Part shown: one piece after another, positions 36,322 to 49,028 of the stretch
Numbering within the stretch: position 1 is the stretch's first letter
Layout of the letters: each line of letters opens with the position of its first letter
Source: Eutrigla gurnardus
Taxonomy: Eukaryota; Chordata; Actinopteri; Perciformes; Triglidae
NCBI GenBank assembly: GCA_963514095.1
Contig: OY741280.1
Span: 18,260,689 to 18,324,688, forward strand
Length of the DNA: 64,000 nt
Direction: 5' to 3'
Made by a program: the position numbers and the translations under genes
Notes under the pieces: generated by a model
The model's database searches: none
The model's input: only the letters and a program-made list of their open reading frames with translations
Told to the model about the DNA's origin: nothing

Positions 36322-37151
36322 GTGAGTGTCACGAAGCTAAAGTTGAACATTAGCTAGCAACTTACCGGCCTGTAAACCGAATTAATACGTACAACTTGAA
36401 GCGTTTCCTTTTTAAACTGCTACTAAACGTTAGTTGCTTTCTCCTAAACGCTCTAAATGCGTTGCAGGTGGAGCTGTGTGCGACAAGAAAACATGGAGAT
36501 TTATCACATAAATCATATTAGCATGATGTCTAAGTGCTAATATAGTTTACCTCGTAATTTAATGGTTAAAAAGTAAAAAGTTCTCCCAGTTTTCACTCAT
36601 TTTTAGATTTTAATTCATTTTTATGTTGAAATTCGACTTGTTAATGTTTTCCTCTTGATATTACTACTGATACTTGATACTAATACTGAAACTACTAGAT
36701 CAATAATTACTATTAGCAGCCTTTTCTTATGTAAAACTGACAAATGAATTGCTGCTCCAGCTTCTCAAATGTGCAAACATTTAATTCAATTTCAAATATT
36801 ATTATTTTTAATGATCAATTCATTGATTTAGTCAGAAAATCTTTTAAGAGATGTCCAGCACAGTTTACCCAAACTCAAGTTAACGTCTTCATCTTCATCT
36901 TCTTTAGATTATTTACTTTGAAATTATATAAAGTAAGAAATCCTCACATCTGAGCCGTGAGAACCAGCATGTGTTTTGTATTTTTGCTTAATAAATCAAC
37001 AAATCATTTGATCAACTGATCTTTACAGCATTAGTTCTGTGAAATTGTAATAGCTGTTTTTTTATTTTAATTTTCTGGACCTTTTTATGAATATAACTTC
37101 CTTCAGATCATCGGTGTGGATCGCTGCCTTTCTGTTCCAAGAGCCATCTGG

Positions 37152-37381
37152 ATGCTGAGCGTGCGGGCTCTGTTTGGGATCGGCTTCCTGGTGACCTCAA
37201 GGACCTCAGCCGTCCTCGCTCAGACCGGGACATGTCCGCGGCCCGCCACCGCCGCCGCCAACAACAACCACAACAAGGACTATTTCAGTAGCAGGGCAGC
37301 GTCCACCATGGCTCAGAACATCAAATATCTCGGGTAGAGTTTTACATCTTGTAGAGCATAGAGCAGTAAAAACATGTTCAG

Positions 37382-37438
<57 letters not shown>

Positions 37439-39353
37439 ACACTGACCTGTAGATGCTCCGCAGGCAGGAGGAGGCGCAGCACATCGATGAGGAGCTCTTC
37501 AGTGAGTACGGCTTCAGTGTGGACCAGCTGATGGAGCTGGCTGGACTCAGCTGTGCCACAGCCGTCGCCAGGGTGAGAGGTCAATCAGGGCTCTTATTTT
37601 GAAATAGAAAACAATCGTTGCAGCCCTCTAAACAATGTACTTGTGAGAAGCAGGAATCTCTATAACATTTAGAGCATTTTTACATTTTACATTTAGGGCA
37701 TAACGTGTTTATATGTGTTGTATTTGATCATTCAAAAACATGTGGTTTTGGTCTCTAACGCTGGCCATTGTTCTCAGAAGAAGTAATTGCTTTCCCTAAT
37801 TTTGTTCAACATTCGGCTTTATTTGTACAACACCTGTCTGACAAGTTATTGCAGCTCAAACTGCTCCACAGGCAACTGACCAAACACAACGGGAGACACT
37901 AATGCACACAGAAGAGATGAACATAAAACCACCGTGCCATTGTGATTGATTTTTTCCTTTTACTATAATTGCCTGAAAACGGGAATAAGCAGATTACGTC
38001 TCACTTCACATCATTAGGAGCAGTTCTGTTGAGTAGCTGCTGTAAAGAAGCTCTTTTCCTTGTCAGATATCAGTTGTGGAGCAGCGCTCTATTAGATTTA
38101 CTGTCTGGTTTCTCCCCCTGCAGGCTTATCCACTTAGTGCCCTGATCAAGACCAGACCTTCTCTGCTGGTGATCTGTGGACCAGGGAACAACGGAGGCGA
38201 TGGCCTGGTCTGTGCCCGACATCTTAAGCTCTTTGTGAGTAGTTCTTCACTTCTAAGATACTTCAAAGTACGTCCTATATGTATTAAACAACCGTAGCTA
38301 CTAGTTATTTTCCTACTTTGCAGATGCAAAACATGATGAATTTCTAAAGTTTGTGTAATTTAGAGAAAATAAATCCCCCGTCTTGTTTAGTTCTAGTTAT
38401 AATTCAGTTTATTTTTGTAAGAAAAGTGAATAATATCTGCCAGTGTATTAGAAGTATTACCTGTTTACAGACAGATGGACGGATAGATAACGAAAGCAAG
38501 ACTTTTTACAATTATATATAACTACTAATTCATCTTACTTTTCTTTTATTATTAGTATGTTTTATTGCCTTTTATGTATTTAATTTTAGAAAGCAGTTTG
38601 AGTCAACTGTTGTTTTAAATGTACTTTTTAAATGAACTGACTTATCTTTTCTAAATAAAGGTGCCGTTGAACAACATGAAGACATACTTTACCCTTTGAC
38701 CTTTGTGTCCCGCTGCAGGGTTACGAGCCCACCGTCCTGTACCCGAAGAGACCGAACAAGCCTCTGTTCCAGGGTCTGACCACGCAGTGCCAGAAGATGG
38801 AGATCCCCTTCCTGACTGAGATGCCTGAGGTTTGCCGTTAATCAATAATGCAGCAGTGTTTGTCCACAGCGGTGAAGAAAATTCTTCTGCTCAGGGCATG
38901 ACTGTGCATTTTGTTTGGAGCTGTTGGACTGGATTAGACATCATTAGATCTGCAGCAGCTAAATGAGGCTGTTTAGTGCAGCTGAACGATCCCTGTGGGG
39001 GAATTAGGTTTTTAATTCAGTCAGAAATATCCAGTAATATAGAACTAATGATGAGTCCTTCACTGATGTTTTCAAGTTCTGCTATTTCTAACATTTTGAC
39101 GTGTGAACTTGGTGATGAAATGTTGGTTTGTTGTTTTTTGGTGTCAAAGAAGAAAGCAATTGATCTGGATGGAAATTGATTCCTCAGGCGAAGGTGATCG
39201 ACGAGGCTTACAACCTGGTGATAGACGCCATCTTCGGCTTCAGCTTTAAGGGGGCCGTGCGAGAGCCTTTTGGTTCCATCCTAGGCGTGCTGAAGAAGAC
39301 GACAGCCCCCATAGCCAGCATCGACATCCCGTCAGGTCAGTCTCCACACACAC

Positions 39354-39422
<69 letters not shown>

Positions 39423-40128
39423 AATATGGATTTCCTGCCATGTTTCTGAATTCATCTTCTGAGAAGTGCAGATTGCTTCACAGTAACTGTGTTCCACTGC
39501 TGTTCCTGCTACAGATACAACAGTATCTAAGACATTTAGCTTATTACTCTGCATATTAATTATATTTAAATTAGGTATGGGCAGAAATGCAGAAATACAG
39601 ATGTGCTTAAAAGTGAAAATATTCTCAATTCTTCTGCACAAGCCGAGCAGCCAAGAACACCACGTTTTGCCCGACGTGGTTTCCCAGGATGTGGTTTTGA
39701 ACCAGCTGTTTTATGTTTTAAAATGAGCTTCTATTCGTCTCTGTGTGACCAATATAGAATATCTTGAAAATCAAATACTGAATAAATAAAAAAAGCATTT
39801 CCTGTCGTAGACCAAAACCTCTGTAACCAAAATAACTGAGGTCTCAACGGCTACTTTTCATATTTACTGACAAGAAGAAGAAGAAGCCTGGAGCGGATTG
39901 TGACGTCCTTTGTTTTGTTTGTTTAAAGGTTGGGATGTGGAGCAGGGCAGTGCAGACGGACTGCAGCCCGACATGCTCATCTCTCTCACCGCTCCCAAGA
40001 AGTCTGCCTCCTTGTTCAGAGGACGATACCACTTCCTGGGAGGCCGGTTTGTGCCGCCGGGCCTGGAGAGGAAGTACCAGCTCAACCTGCCCCCGTACCC
40101 CGGCCTGGACTGTGTCCTGCAGCTGTAG
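37152..40128 (+). CDS. naxe: NAD(P)H-hydrate epimerase
   Basis: Six coding exons: 37152-37333, 37464-37572, 38124-38234, 38719-38829, 39188-39335 and 39929-40128. They give 286 aa (human NAXE 288). The enzyme epimerises the R form of damaged NAD(P)HX so that the dehydratase NAXD can repair it. MLSVRALFGIGFLV with several Arg fits a mitochondrial targeting peptide. The YjeF N-terminal fold is clear: QEEAQHIDEELF, VDQLMELAGLSCA, the nucleotide loop VICGPGNNGGDGLVCARHL, YPKRPNKPLF, VIDAIFGFSFKG, ASIDIPSGWDVE, DMLISLTAPK and YQLNLPPYPG. An upstream in-frame GTG at 37116 is not used as a start. Introns hold long GT and CA microsatellites. In human, NAXE lies near LMNA on 1q22, as here. Confidence 0.95.
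37385..37435. repeat. (GT)n microsatellite, naxe intron 1
   Basis: About 25 GT repeats, beginning roughly 50 bp after the first coding exon and ending about 28 bp before the next exon. Confidence 0.9.
39348..39420. repeat. (CA)n microsatellite, naxe intron 5
   Basis: About 36 CA repeats beginning roughly 12 bp after the exon-5 donor. Confidence 0.9.
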
Positions 40129-40504
40129 GGGACGATGAACTGAGGGTTTGATGAGAGGATGGGAGTCCACCTTGGATGAGAAGATCGATACCACCCTGGA
40201 GGTTTTAGCCTAGCTTAGCATAAAGACTGGAAACCGAGGGAAACAGCTAGCCTGTAGTTAAACATGGGGCTGTCACAGCTTGCACGCCTTTACTCCAGCT
40301 CTGTCTTAACACACAGACATGTGAGCGAGGTATCAGTCTAAGCATCAAATACATACAATCACCCTAAATGTTGAACTATTCCTTTAAATCTAGGAATGAT
40401 TGAGTGAATGGGGGTGGCTGTAAATCCAATAACGTGTCATAATAGAGGTTTATTAACTCTGGAAGATTGTGAAAGCACAAAGCTGGTTGCTTTAGTGACA
40501 TGAA

Positions 40505-40510
40505 AATAAA
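40505..40510 (+). terminator. Candidate poly(A) signal of naxe
   Basis: AATAAA in GAAAATAAAACAGG about 380 bp after the stop. The 3' UTR also carries, at 40205-40250, a single copy of the CTTAGCATAAAGACTGGAAA repeat that is arrayed at 41288. Confidence 0.55.
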
Positions 40511-40758
40511 ACAGGAACTAAAAAAAGACTGAAAGTTGCCTGCATTGTTTTTATTTCCGTACCAACAGCCATTAATTTCATCTCATTCATGAAATATTGA
40601 TCAGACAAATCAGAAGACGTCTCCATCATGTGCCTTTTGTCAGTTTTTATTAGTACATCGGAAGATTTTATTTAATGCAACTAGCAACTGGAAAGACAAG
40701 TCTATCGAACTCCATCACATTTTATATTTTAAAAAGTCCCATAACATGTTTGTGCTGC

Positions 40759-40764
40759 TTTATT
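40759..40764 (-). terminator. Candidate poly(A) signal of scn1b copy A
   Basis: AATAAA on the minus strand, about 1.2 kb after the scn1b-A stop and tail-to-tail with naxe. It lies outside the duplicated unit, so copy B does not have it. Confidence 0.4.
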
Positions 40765-41287
40765 TATACATGAGTTGGTGATTTTAGTAAAAAGCTTTCT
40801 TTCACAATCAGCCTCAAGGAAGTCCATGAGATGCCCGTAATACCACTTTGATTTGATATAAATGTGTGACTACATAAAGGTAAAGAAATACTGTATGTAC
40901 AGCATATGCTTCTGACAATGTGGCTCATTAATGCATAATGGTTTCCTGTTGAAGAGCAGAACATGCTTTTGTGGCGTAGGGGACTATATACAGTGGTGGT
41001 TCCATGCTCTCGTATGTCGTAGCTATGAGGGCTGTTTGTCAAGGAGAAGGTAAGATAGCGGCTGGACAAGTCGTCTCCATGCAGGTCAGAGGGTGGAAGG
41101 ATGTTTTCAGTCCACGGAAGAGAAGCCTGATGATGAAGACAACGTATGTTAATGGATTTAATGGCGTTGATTCAAAAACAATGTGTTTTTAGGAAATCTA
41201 GGTCATCAATAAACACTAGAAGCACTGAAATACTTCAATATTTGAATATAGGTACCGATACTTTTCAGAAAACAAACAAAACTAAAG

Positions 41288-41804
41288 TTAGCTCGTTAGC
41301 TTAGCTTAGCATAAAGACTGAAAACAGGGAACATCTAGCCTAGCTCTGGCCAAAATCCACCTTAGCTCGTTAGCTTAGCTTAGCATAAAGACTGAAAACA
41401 GGGAACATCTAGCCTAGCTCTGCCTAAAATCCACCTTAGCTCGTTAGCTTAGCTTAGCATAAAGACTGAAAACAGGGAACATCTAGCCTAGCTCTGCCCA
41501 AAATCCACCTTAGCTCGTTAGCTTAGCTTAGCATAAAGACTGAAAACAGGGAACATCTAGCCTAGCTCTGCCCAAATCCACCTTAGCTCGTTAGCTTAGC
41601 TTAGCATAAAGACTGAAAACAGGGAACATCTAGCCTAGCTCTGCCCAAAATCCACCTTAGCTCGTTAGCTTAGCTTAGCATAAAGACTGAAAACAGGGAA
41701 CATCTAGCCTAGCTCTGCCCAAAATCCACCTTAGCTCGTTAGCTTAGCTTAGCATAAAGACTGAAAACAGGGAACATCTAGCCTAGCTCTGCCTAAAATC
41801 CACC
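41288..41804. repeat. 74-bp tandem array, seven copies (copy A)
   Basis: Unit starts TTAGCTCGTTAGCTTAGCTT and ends CTGCCCAAAATCCACC. 517 bp equals seven units, one short by 1 bp. Units are nearly identical. It lies in the 3' UTR or 3' flank of scn1b-A. A single diverged unit is at 40205-40250. Confidence 0.93.
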
Positions 41805-41965
41805 TAGCATCATGCCTAAAGTAACACATAATACATTGTTTTTTTATGTGTATAAAAACGTTCAAATGTTCAACAATATTTTCTAAATTTTAGAATATTT
41901 CTTATAGAAACAGAATTAAACAAAGAAACAAACTGAGGTTAATGTGGGTCACATTCATACCTGTG

Positions 41966-44378
41966 CTATTCTCCAACCTGCACCCCTGCACAGTTATCTT
42001 TACTTTCTGACGCTATGGCTAGATATTCAGCATTTCTAGGAGGAAAAGGAGAAAAACAACAACGTTGTGAAACAATGTTAAGCCTTTCATGTTAGCACAG
42101 TGAAATGGGTGAAAAAATGCAAAAGGTATTGGTTGTATGACGGATGTTTCTTCCTTGTTGTTTGACTTACAGGAGGGAGGTTTTGGTTTTTACTAGGGAG
42201 GAGGATGACAGGATGAGACGGACAAGAGGAAAACGTGACAAGTAGACGGGGGGAGTGTGAGACAAAGAGACACAAGTGAAAACACACAAACACAATGATA
42301 ATCTTAAAATGAAGAAGATACTGTAAGAGGAGACGTGGAGGAGAAGAATATGAACCAAAGAGGATGGAACAAAAAAAAGAAGCCAGCTTGCTTTCGGCAC
42401 ACATTCGAGCTGAACTCTGCAAAACGTAGGTGTTTAAAATGCTTCACTCTTTAGCGCATCAGAGCCCGACCGATATATCAGTATCCGCATACATGCCGGC
42501 CAATAAGTAACACAAAATCGCAGTATGGAAGTGCTCAATATGTGTTTGAGGTGTTTCAGAAACAACCCTTTTGTTTTTTCCAAATGTAAACTGAATCTTA
42601 TCCTCAATTCTTTAAAAATCGAATTTAAAGAATCCTTGGATTCATAGTTAATTTTAAAAATAAAAGCAGATATATCGTTACTGGATTTCTTTCTTTAAGA
42701 CACTCAAATGCATTTGTCTTAAAACTCCAGCACTTAGTTTGGGCTCTTCTTGGTGTTTTAATGTTGCTGGATAAAAACCTTGTATCTCCAAAGTGTCTGC
42801 TTTTCAAACACTGAGTGTTTAGATTGCTTAGTAAAATCCCTCAATAAAACAAACACTGGGGTTACAAGGTTTTCACATGTCCCGAGCTCATGTGCATCCA
42901 GACAATACTTACGCTGCTTCTCGTAATGCTTCTTCCCCAGCTGCTGATATCTTCCTGTAGCAGTAAATCATCTCTATGAGGAGCCAGACCTGCAGGCCGA
43001 TGATGGTCACGTACATCATGACCTCGGACACGATGGAGGCCGTTCCTCTGGTCGCTGCACACATGAAACGCCGGGAAATCAAGAAATCAGACACCCGACA
43101 AAGCAAAACCTCTGAAATTCAGCCCATTAAAAGTAAGTTCAGAGTCATTTTATACATTCTAAGAATGTATTAAGAATGAAAAATGTATTAACCACATCAT
43201 ATTCTTCCTAATTTCTCATTGTTCAGGAATCCAGATACAGGCTACCTGTGAATTATAGTCATGTGCATCTGAAACTGCTAGGTTTTAAACCTGAATGCAT
43301 CACAAACCTATCATTTTTATCTCAAATTCACCATAAAAAATGACTAAATGAGGATGTATTGTTGCTGTTTTACTACAGTGACATGTATGGATGCCACCGT
43401 CGCCTACCTTTAGGGACCACAGTGAGGTGGACCACCTTGCTGATCACGGTGTTGTACTCGTAGTACTGGTATAAGAGGATGCGGTAGAAGAGGCACTGGT
43501 AGGTGCCCGAGTCGTTGAAGGTGACGTTCAGCAGGTATATGGACGCGTCCTGGATGTCCTGGCTCCTCTTACTGCCGTTCCAGTCCACGCGATCCATGAA
43601 GTTATCGCCCTCGATGCTTGGGCCATTCTCATTGTAGGTGTAGATCTGTCGCCACGGAAACAACCACAAGGTTAATGAAAGTCCTGCTGTGACAGAAAAT
43701 GAATCGTTTTGTAATAATAAGTCATTTTGTTACTTTATTATTTTGTTGTATAGACAGTTTTTTATCTTTGCTGTCCCAATTAAATTATAATTATTATTAT
43801 TATCATTATAGTGATGACAATAGGGTGTGTTATAGCATAACAAGTAAAAAGAAAAAAAAAGGATAAATAATAATAAACAGATAAATCTGTAAAAAGGAAA
43901 AAAAATAACAATCAGCAAATAAACAAATAATACGCTAAATTGGGTCATATCGCTACAAAACATAAGGTCTAGTGAACGAAACCTAACTACGTACAGTTAG
44001 GTTTAAGTCTCTTTGTTTGGCACAATGAGAATGGGGTGGAGGTAAGGTCACAGAGACTTTGACCTTTGACCTCCAAATTCTTAGTGGTTCATATTTGAGT
44101 CCAGGTGGACGTTTGAACAAAAATGTGAGCAAATTCCCTCCAGGCCTTCCTGAGATATCACGTTCGTGGATCATTTGGATAAAGCTAGACTGAACCATCT
44201 GTACAGCTGCATGATCACAACATGGACTCCAGCTGCAAACAGGTAAAAACAGCCGTGTGTCATCTTCAGGGCTTTAATGATGCCTGTGGTGTAAAATATC
44301 ACAATTGATTGCCTCTGAACATCACTGTGACCTTAGCACTGGGCGCTATGATGGGATCAAGGGCGGATGTGTGTGGGC

Positions 44379-44452
<74 letters not shown>

Positions 44453-44978
44453 GAGAGTCTAAGAGCTTGGGTGTGTACTATTTACGCATTTATAAAAAGC
44501 TTGTGTCTTGAGGAATGCAGCTGAGCACAAGTGTGATTTTATGGATGCGCGCACGACTAAAACTCCTTTGGAAGCACAAATATGTCCCGCACTCCACAAT
44601 GTGCCGCGTCAGCGTTAAAATAAATTGTGCTGGCATCAGACTAAGAAGGTCCTCCGTGATGAATTTGCACTCACGCGAGCAAAGTCGGACTCTCCTTTCC
44701 CCCTGAAGTACCACTCCACGGTGGCCGTACTCTCCACTTCTCTCCTCCTCTTGCAGGAGATGCAGCCCAGTTTGAAGCCCTTGCCAGCCACCGCCTCAGT
44801 GTCGGAGTCCACCTCTGCACAGGCCCCGATACAGTCCACTGCAACAACAACAACAACAACAAGACACTCACTACTCTGGCTTAACGTGATGTAGCCACAA
44901 ACCATAAAGGGTGCAGGAAGTCAACTCACCAGTCTTGGTGCAGAGAAGCGTGATGAGCAGGATCTTTAACAGTGCCAT
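41966..44978 (-). CDS. scn1b: Voltage-gated sodium channel subunit beta-1, copy A
   Basis: Five coding exons: 44930-44978, 44675-44838, 43408-43645, 42913-43054 and 41966-42035. They give 220 aa (human SCN1B 218). It is a single-pass membrane protein that modulates sodium-channel gating and surface expression and acts in cell adhesion. Signal peptide MALLKILLITLLCTKTG, then a V-type Ig domain with EVDSDTEAVAGKGFKLGC and DSGTYQC as its Cys pair and WYFRGKG between. The membrane segment is about 158-183 (SIVSEVMMYVTIIGLQVWLL), followed by IEMIYCYRKI. The tail in the last exon, NAEYLAIASESKDNC, keeps the Tyr that in mammals governs ankyrin binding. Exon 5 was found by splice phase and its tail match. 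The promoter is divergent from zbtb22. Confidence 0.92.
44381..44449. repeat. (GA)n microsatellite in scn1b-A intron 2 region
   Basis: About 34 GA repeats. The matching site in copy B has about 16. Confidence 0.92.
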
Positions 44979-46189
44979 GTCTCCAGATGTTCCAGCAGCT
45001 GTTATTAGAGGAGGAGCCCCGAAATGTACCAATTCTGACAGCAACGCCCCTTCGTGTGGAGCACCAAAAGACTTTTGTTCAAACTTTAAACAAATGTCAT
45101 GACACTCTGAACGATGGAACAAAGCTTTTCTTTTATATTTCAAGAAGACGGAGCGAATTCCAAATGTGTCAAGCGGCTGCTGTAGCGTTGTAAAGTGCAA
45201 AATGTATCCGTCCACAGGCACTTCCCTTATACGCCTGAATGTGTGTATCGTCCTGACCGCCCCCCGGCCTGCAGCAGATTCCTATGACTGCAGGATGTAT
45301 TGCCACAAATTATTGATGCCTCTGACACAGCCCCCTAATGTATCTCTGTAAGCGAGGATTTCAAGTGGTGGTTTTCTTCCCCTGCTTTTAATTATCAAGC
45401 TGCATATAAAACAATCTGGATGTCCGACTCAAACTGTTCCCCAGATCAACACCCTGAGATGTGATTAATTTCTTTTTATCCCCACTGAGGTCTTAATCTG
45501 AGATACCCAGAGCAATCATGCTGCTCTCTTATGTTGGAAAATTGCAGAAAGATTATGACAAATGTATTTTTTGTGCAGCGTGCAAGCTTCCGTCTACAGT
45601 ACACTTACATACCAGTGCATATATAATTAAATTGCATGCTCTATGATAAGAAATGGCTACCTTTCTTTGACAGGCTACACCGTACCAGTAGGCCTATTAC
45701 TCACAGATCAATCTATTTGGTCTAATAATCGGATCTCTGGAATCAGAGCCTACTGTCCTGAAATAGAGGCATCCTCTCCTCCAAAGGCCTCCGCGGAAGA
45801 AAAGGCAACACCGCTGTCCTCCCCTGCGATGACGGGCGACGAATGTGGAAAGACGTGACCCCAACCCCCCGCTTCGCTCGTGGAAGAGGTGATGGGCTCG
45901 TGCCGGCCTTGCAGGACAAAACTGCGTGAGCGTTAAAAAAACACACACACAAACGCCTCTAATAGCTAATATTAGAGATCCAGTGACGGTTGACGGCGTT
46001 TTGTTCCTGCGCCACCGCGGCACCTCTGCCGCTCAGACCGGAGGATGCTGCAGATGCACTGCGGTAAAAAAAAAAAAAAAAAAAACGGCTGAGCGCGTGC
46101 AGCAATGTGACGACTATATATGAAAACAGGAGAGAAAAAAGCCCCGCCGCTGATATTAAACTAGTCTAGCTTCGTCTGGAGAGACCACC

Positions 46190-46960
46190 ATAGGGGCCCC
46201 ACTCACCTTGCCGGTTAATGCGCGTTTGAGAGCAACAGACGGCTCCTCACGGTTGTGATTTTAGTGTGAACCGGCCCTTTAACTGAGCTCACGTCGGGGC
46301 GGGGTGATTCTGCTGTTTAGGAAGGAGGGGTATCTGTCAACAGAAGACCGTCACATAACGGCAGATCAGTCAATAACGTCCAATATCTGCCCGTTTATTT
46401 GTGCGTCCAGCTTTTTATTAACCCTCTAAACCCTCCTAAAGCTAAAGCGACATGTTTTAGCTGCCGACCGATGTGATGGCATTTCATAACAACTACAACT
46501 TTAACACCAAACACCCACTCACGCTGTGTGTGTGTGTGTGTGTGTGAGGATTCGCTGATGCTGCGTTTTTATCAACCAGCTAGCATCAGCTAGCTACGCC
46601 TACGGGCAAGCTGCTGTTAGCATTTACGAGCTCGCTTCTTCTTCTTCTTTTTAAATACACAAACAAGCGATGGTACTTCGTGTATATTAACGTTGTGCTG
46701 CAAATAGCCAGCGACGCTCTCCAGTAAAGTAAAAAAAAGCTCGACATTCCGACATATCCAAGGTAAAGTAACTAAGCTAACGTCAACTGCTAGCTAGCGA
46801 GCTAACGTGTAGCTAGCCAGTGATTAGCCCGTTAGCTAACTTAACATGCTAACTGAGGTGACTTTACCAAACTACATGTCAATAATGGTGGTTTATTTTA
46901 TACCGCCGTTTATGTGACGGTTCTTGTTCGTAGCTAACACTAGCTAGCTAACGGTTTAAA
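46190..46960. promoter_or_regulatory. Divergent promoter region of scn1b-A and zbtb22 (copy A)
   Basis: GC-rich 45990-46320 is followed by 46560-46950 dense in GCTAGC and GTTAGC words. On the minus strand CCGGCAAG|GTGAGTG (exon end 46207) looks like the donor of an untranslated scn1b exon. On the plus strand TATCCAAG|GTAAAGT near 46763 looks like the donor of an untranslated zbtb22 exon, to be joined to the acceptor TTCTCTAG|TTTTATG at 53376. These are inferences from splice sites. The region also occurs in copy B (59200-59960). Confidence 0.45.
46523..46546. repeat. (GT)n microsatellite in the promoter region
   Basis: About 11 GT repeats after CACGCT. Copy B has only about four at 59546. 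Confidence 0.85.
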
Positions 46961-47116
46961 GTGGAAGTGATCATCAGGTGGAAGCTCTCTCACTTCACGT
47001 CACCAATCAATACGTTTATTGACGATTACCTACTTTAATCTGAGGCAAGAGCAACATTGCTACCAATATCTGTCATTGTTAATGTAGGACTACAGTGTTA
47101 TTGTTATCTATTTCTC

Positions 47117-47320
47117 GGGCGCATGGCGTCTGTCCGACTTCCCATTCGTCCGACTTCCCATTTGTCCGACTTCCCATTTCTTAATTTTTGGGTCCATTAG
47201 TCCGACTCTCTATTTCTCCGACTACCCAAAATTTCGAATTCCCATTTCTCCGACCATACATTTCTATATTTTTTTGTCCATTAGTCCGACCTCCCATTTC
47301 CCCAGTATGCCCGGTGTTAC
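47117..47320. repeat. Left subterminal repeat array of the 5.65-kb transposon
   Basis: At least eight imperfect copies of a motif like GTCCGACTTCCCATTT or GTCCATTAGTCCGACCTCCC. They are probable transposase-binding repeats, by analogy with other DNA transposons. Confidence 0.7.
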
Positions 47321-48301
47321 GACTCCCAGTAATTACGACGGAGTATTAGACCGACTAATCCGGCCCAGAAGCAGGATAGACTGAGATATCAACTTAATCT
47401 CCTGTATTTTGACGGCACCAAAGTGTAGTCAAAAGTTCGTGGGTCCTGCTCCTGTTCCTTTATTTTTTAAGACATGTGCACAGATGTGATACAGTCAGTG
47501 AAAGCTTAATTAATAAACACAAAGTCTCGGCATCCGAAGGAGGAGATGCCTTTAACGGGAAGCAGACCGTGGTGGATTTCAATCACACACTGTTGCAACT
47601 TTAGAAAATTTTATCCAGGAAAAAAAAGACTTACAAACACGGACCAAAACGGCTCCATAATACGCACAAAAATCCAAAAGAAACTAAAGTTAAAAAAATA
47701 AAATAATAATCTCTGCATGACATTTTGTTCAGTGAAATCCACAGACAAGACGGCTGCAGAAGTGGGGCGTCAGTTTATTTTGAAAAGTGCTGGGGACAAT
47801 AACCATACTGGAGTTTGTTTTGAGGGGTGCTGGGTAGGCTGTTCCGTTAGTTTTGACTTTTGTTAACACTAGAGGTGACCCCGAATAGTCGTTGATTGGA
47901 TTCGGAGGAGTCTCATTCACTGTTCATCAAATCATCGCAAAATATGGTTATGAAAAAAAGATCGTACCATTCTGACTCACTGCTGCTACATATAATGGCC
48001 GCGTTTCCCAGATTCGATCGTTCTTAAGGACTTAAGAAGGCTCTTAAGAAGGGTTCGGCTAAGAAGGAGCGCTAAGATACGGGTGTTTCCCAGACGCGTT
48101 CTTAACTGCCTTCTTAGGAGAACCTTAAGATCAAGCCAAAGAAGCTTCTTAAGAAGCTCTTAGTGGGAGCTGTCCACCGCGGTGGTGCTGAAACTGAATC
48201 AATGGATGCCAGGCTAATCGATCACCCACCTCTTTATCAGCGCATAAGTCACACACAGCGCCCCGTGGTCCCCCCGACACAGGTGCAATTAGGCTACACG
48301 T

Positions 48302-48303
<2 letters not shown>

Positions 48304-48347
<44 letters not shown>
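48304..48347. repeat. (GT)n microsatellite inside Harbinger element 1
   Basis: About 22 GT repeats. Element 2 has a shorter CA tract at 52178-52198 in the matching place. Confidence 0.9.
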
Positions 48348-48349
<2 letters not shown>

Positions 48350-48384
48350 TACCAACAGCTGTATCCAAGTAGTAATCAAGCCCA

Positions 48385-49028
48385 TTAGCGCATATATACC
48401 CCCGTGGATATAGGCACACACACGTGAGAATGGAAGAAAGCAGCAGCAAGCAAACCAAGCGGGCACCGGCGTTCACCGCGGAGGAGATGGGCGTAGTGCT
48501 TCCTACCGATCCAGCATGGATCCACCAGGGAGGGATTGTGGATTGGAACGAGGGTGCCATCCACCACACCGATCACCCGGGGGATCCCAGCCACTGCGTG
48601 GAACCCTTGGTGGACCTGGCGGACCTCGTCTCGTGTGGTGGGCATCTTTATGTAGGTCCGGGCATGACGCAGGAGAACCGTATCACAGCTGCCCCACTCC
48701 GTGACACCGATGCCTTGCTGAGGCCGGTGCCGTCCCCCACCACCTCCAGGAAGCTCACCACTGCGTAAAAACGCAGCGCAGCCAGGAGCTGCACCTCAGG
48801 GCTGAGGGCAAAGTTGCAGCGGGTTGCTCTCTGGATGTGTGTAGACAACAGAGTGATCAGCCGTTGGATCTCCGCACGGGGCAGCCGGTACTTTGCCTGG
48901 ACAGCCCGGTCTGACAGCACGTCCAGTGGCGAGAAGTGCTGACGCACGTAAGCATTTATATAAACTGTCTGGCTTCGCGCACGGCGACGCTGTTGGTTCG
49001 CAGCGAGAATGTGCTGTATTGCAGCCAT
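48385..49028 (-). pseudogene. HARBI1-like transposase remnant (element 1)
   Basis: Frame 49028-48648 reads MAAIQHILAANQQRRRARSQ onward with RLPRAEIQRLITLL and LSPEVQLLAALRF, the N-terminal helical part of Harbinger nucleases. A shift then leads to 48645-48385 with IPRVIGVVDGTLVPI, the first Asp motif of the DDE_Tnp_4 nuclease. The following catalytic part is lost to frameshifts and the microsatellite. It is not expected to be active. Confidence 0.8.

Noticed and set aside
39246..39641. Minus-strand frame with long Val/Cys repeats, and similar Thr/His frames at 37206, 13175, 48294 and 5641
   Set aside because: Translations of CA/GT microsatellites only.
41288..41804. Regular 74-bp repeats resembling a CRISPR array
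   Set aside because: Units are contiguous with no variable spacers, and the genome is vertebrate.
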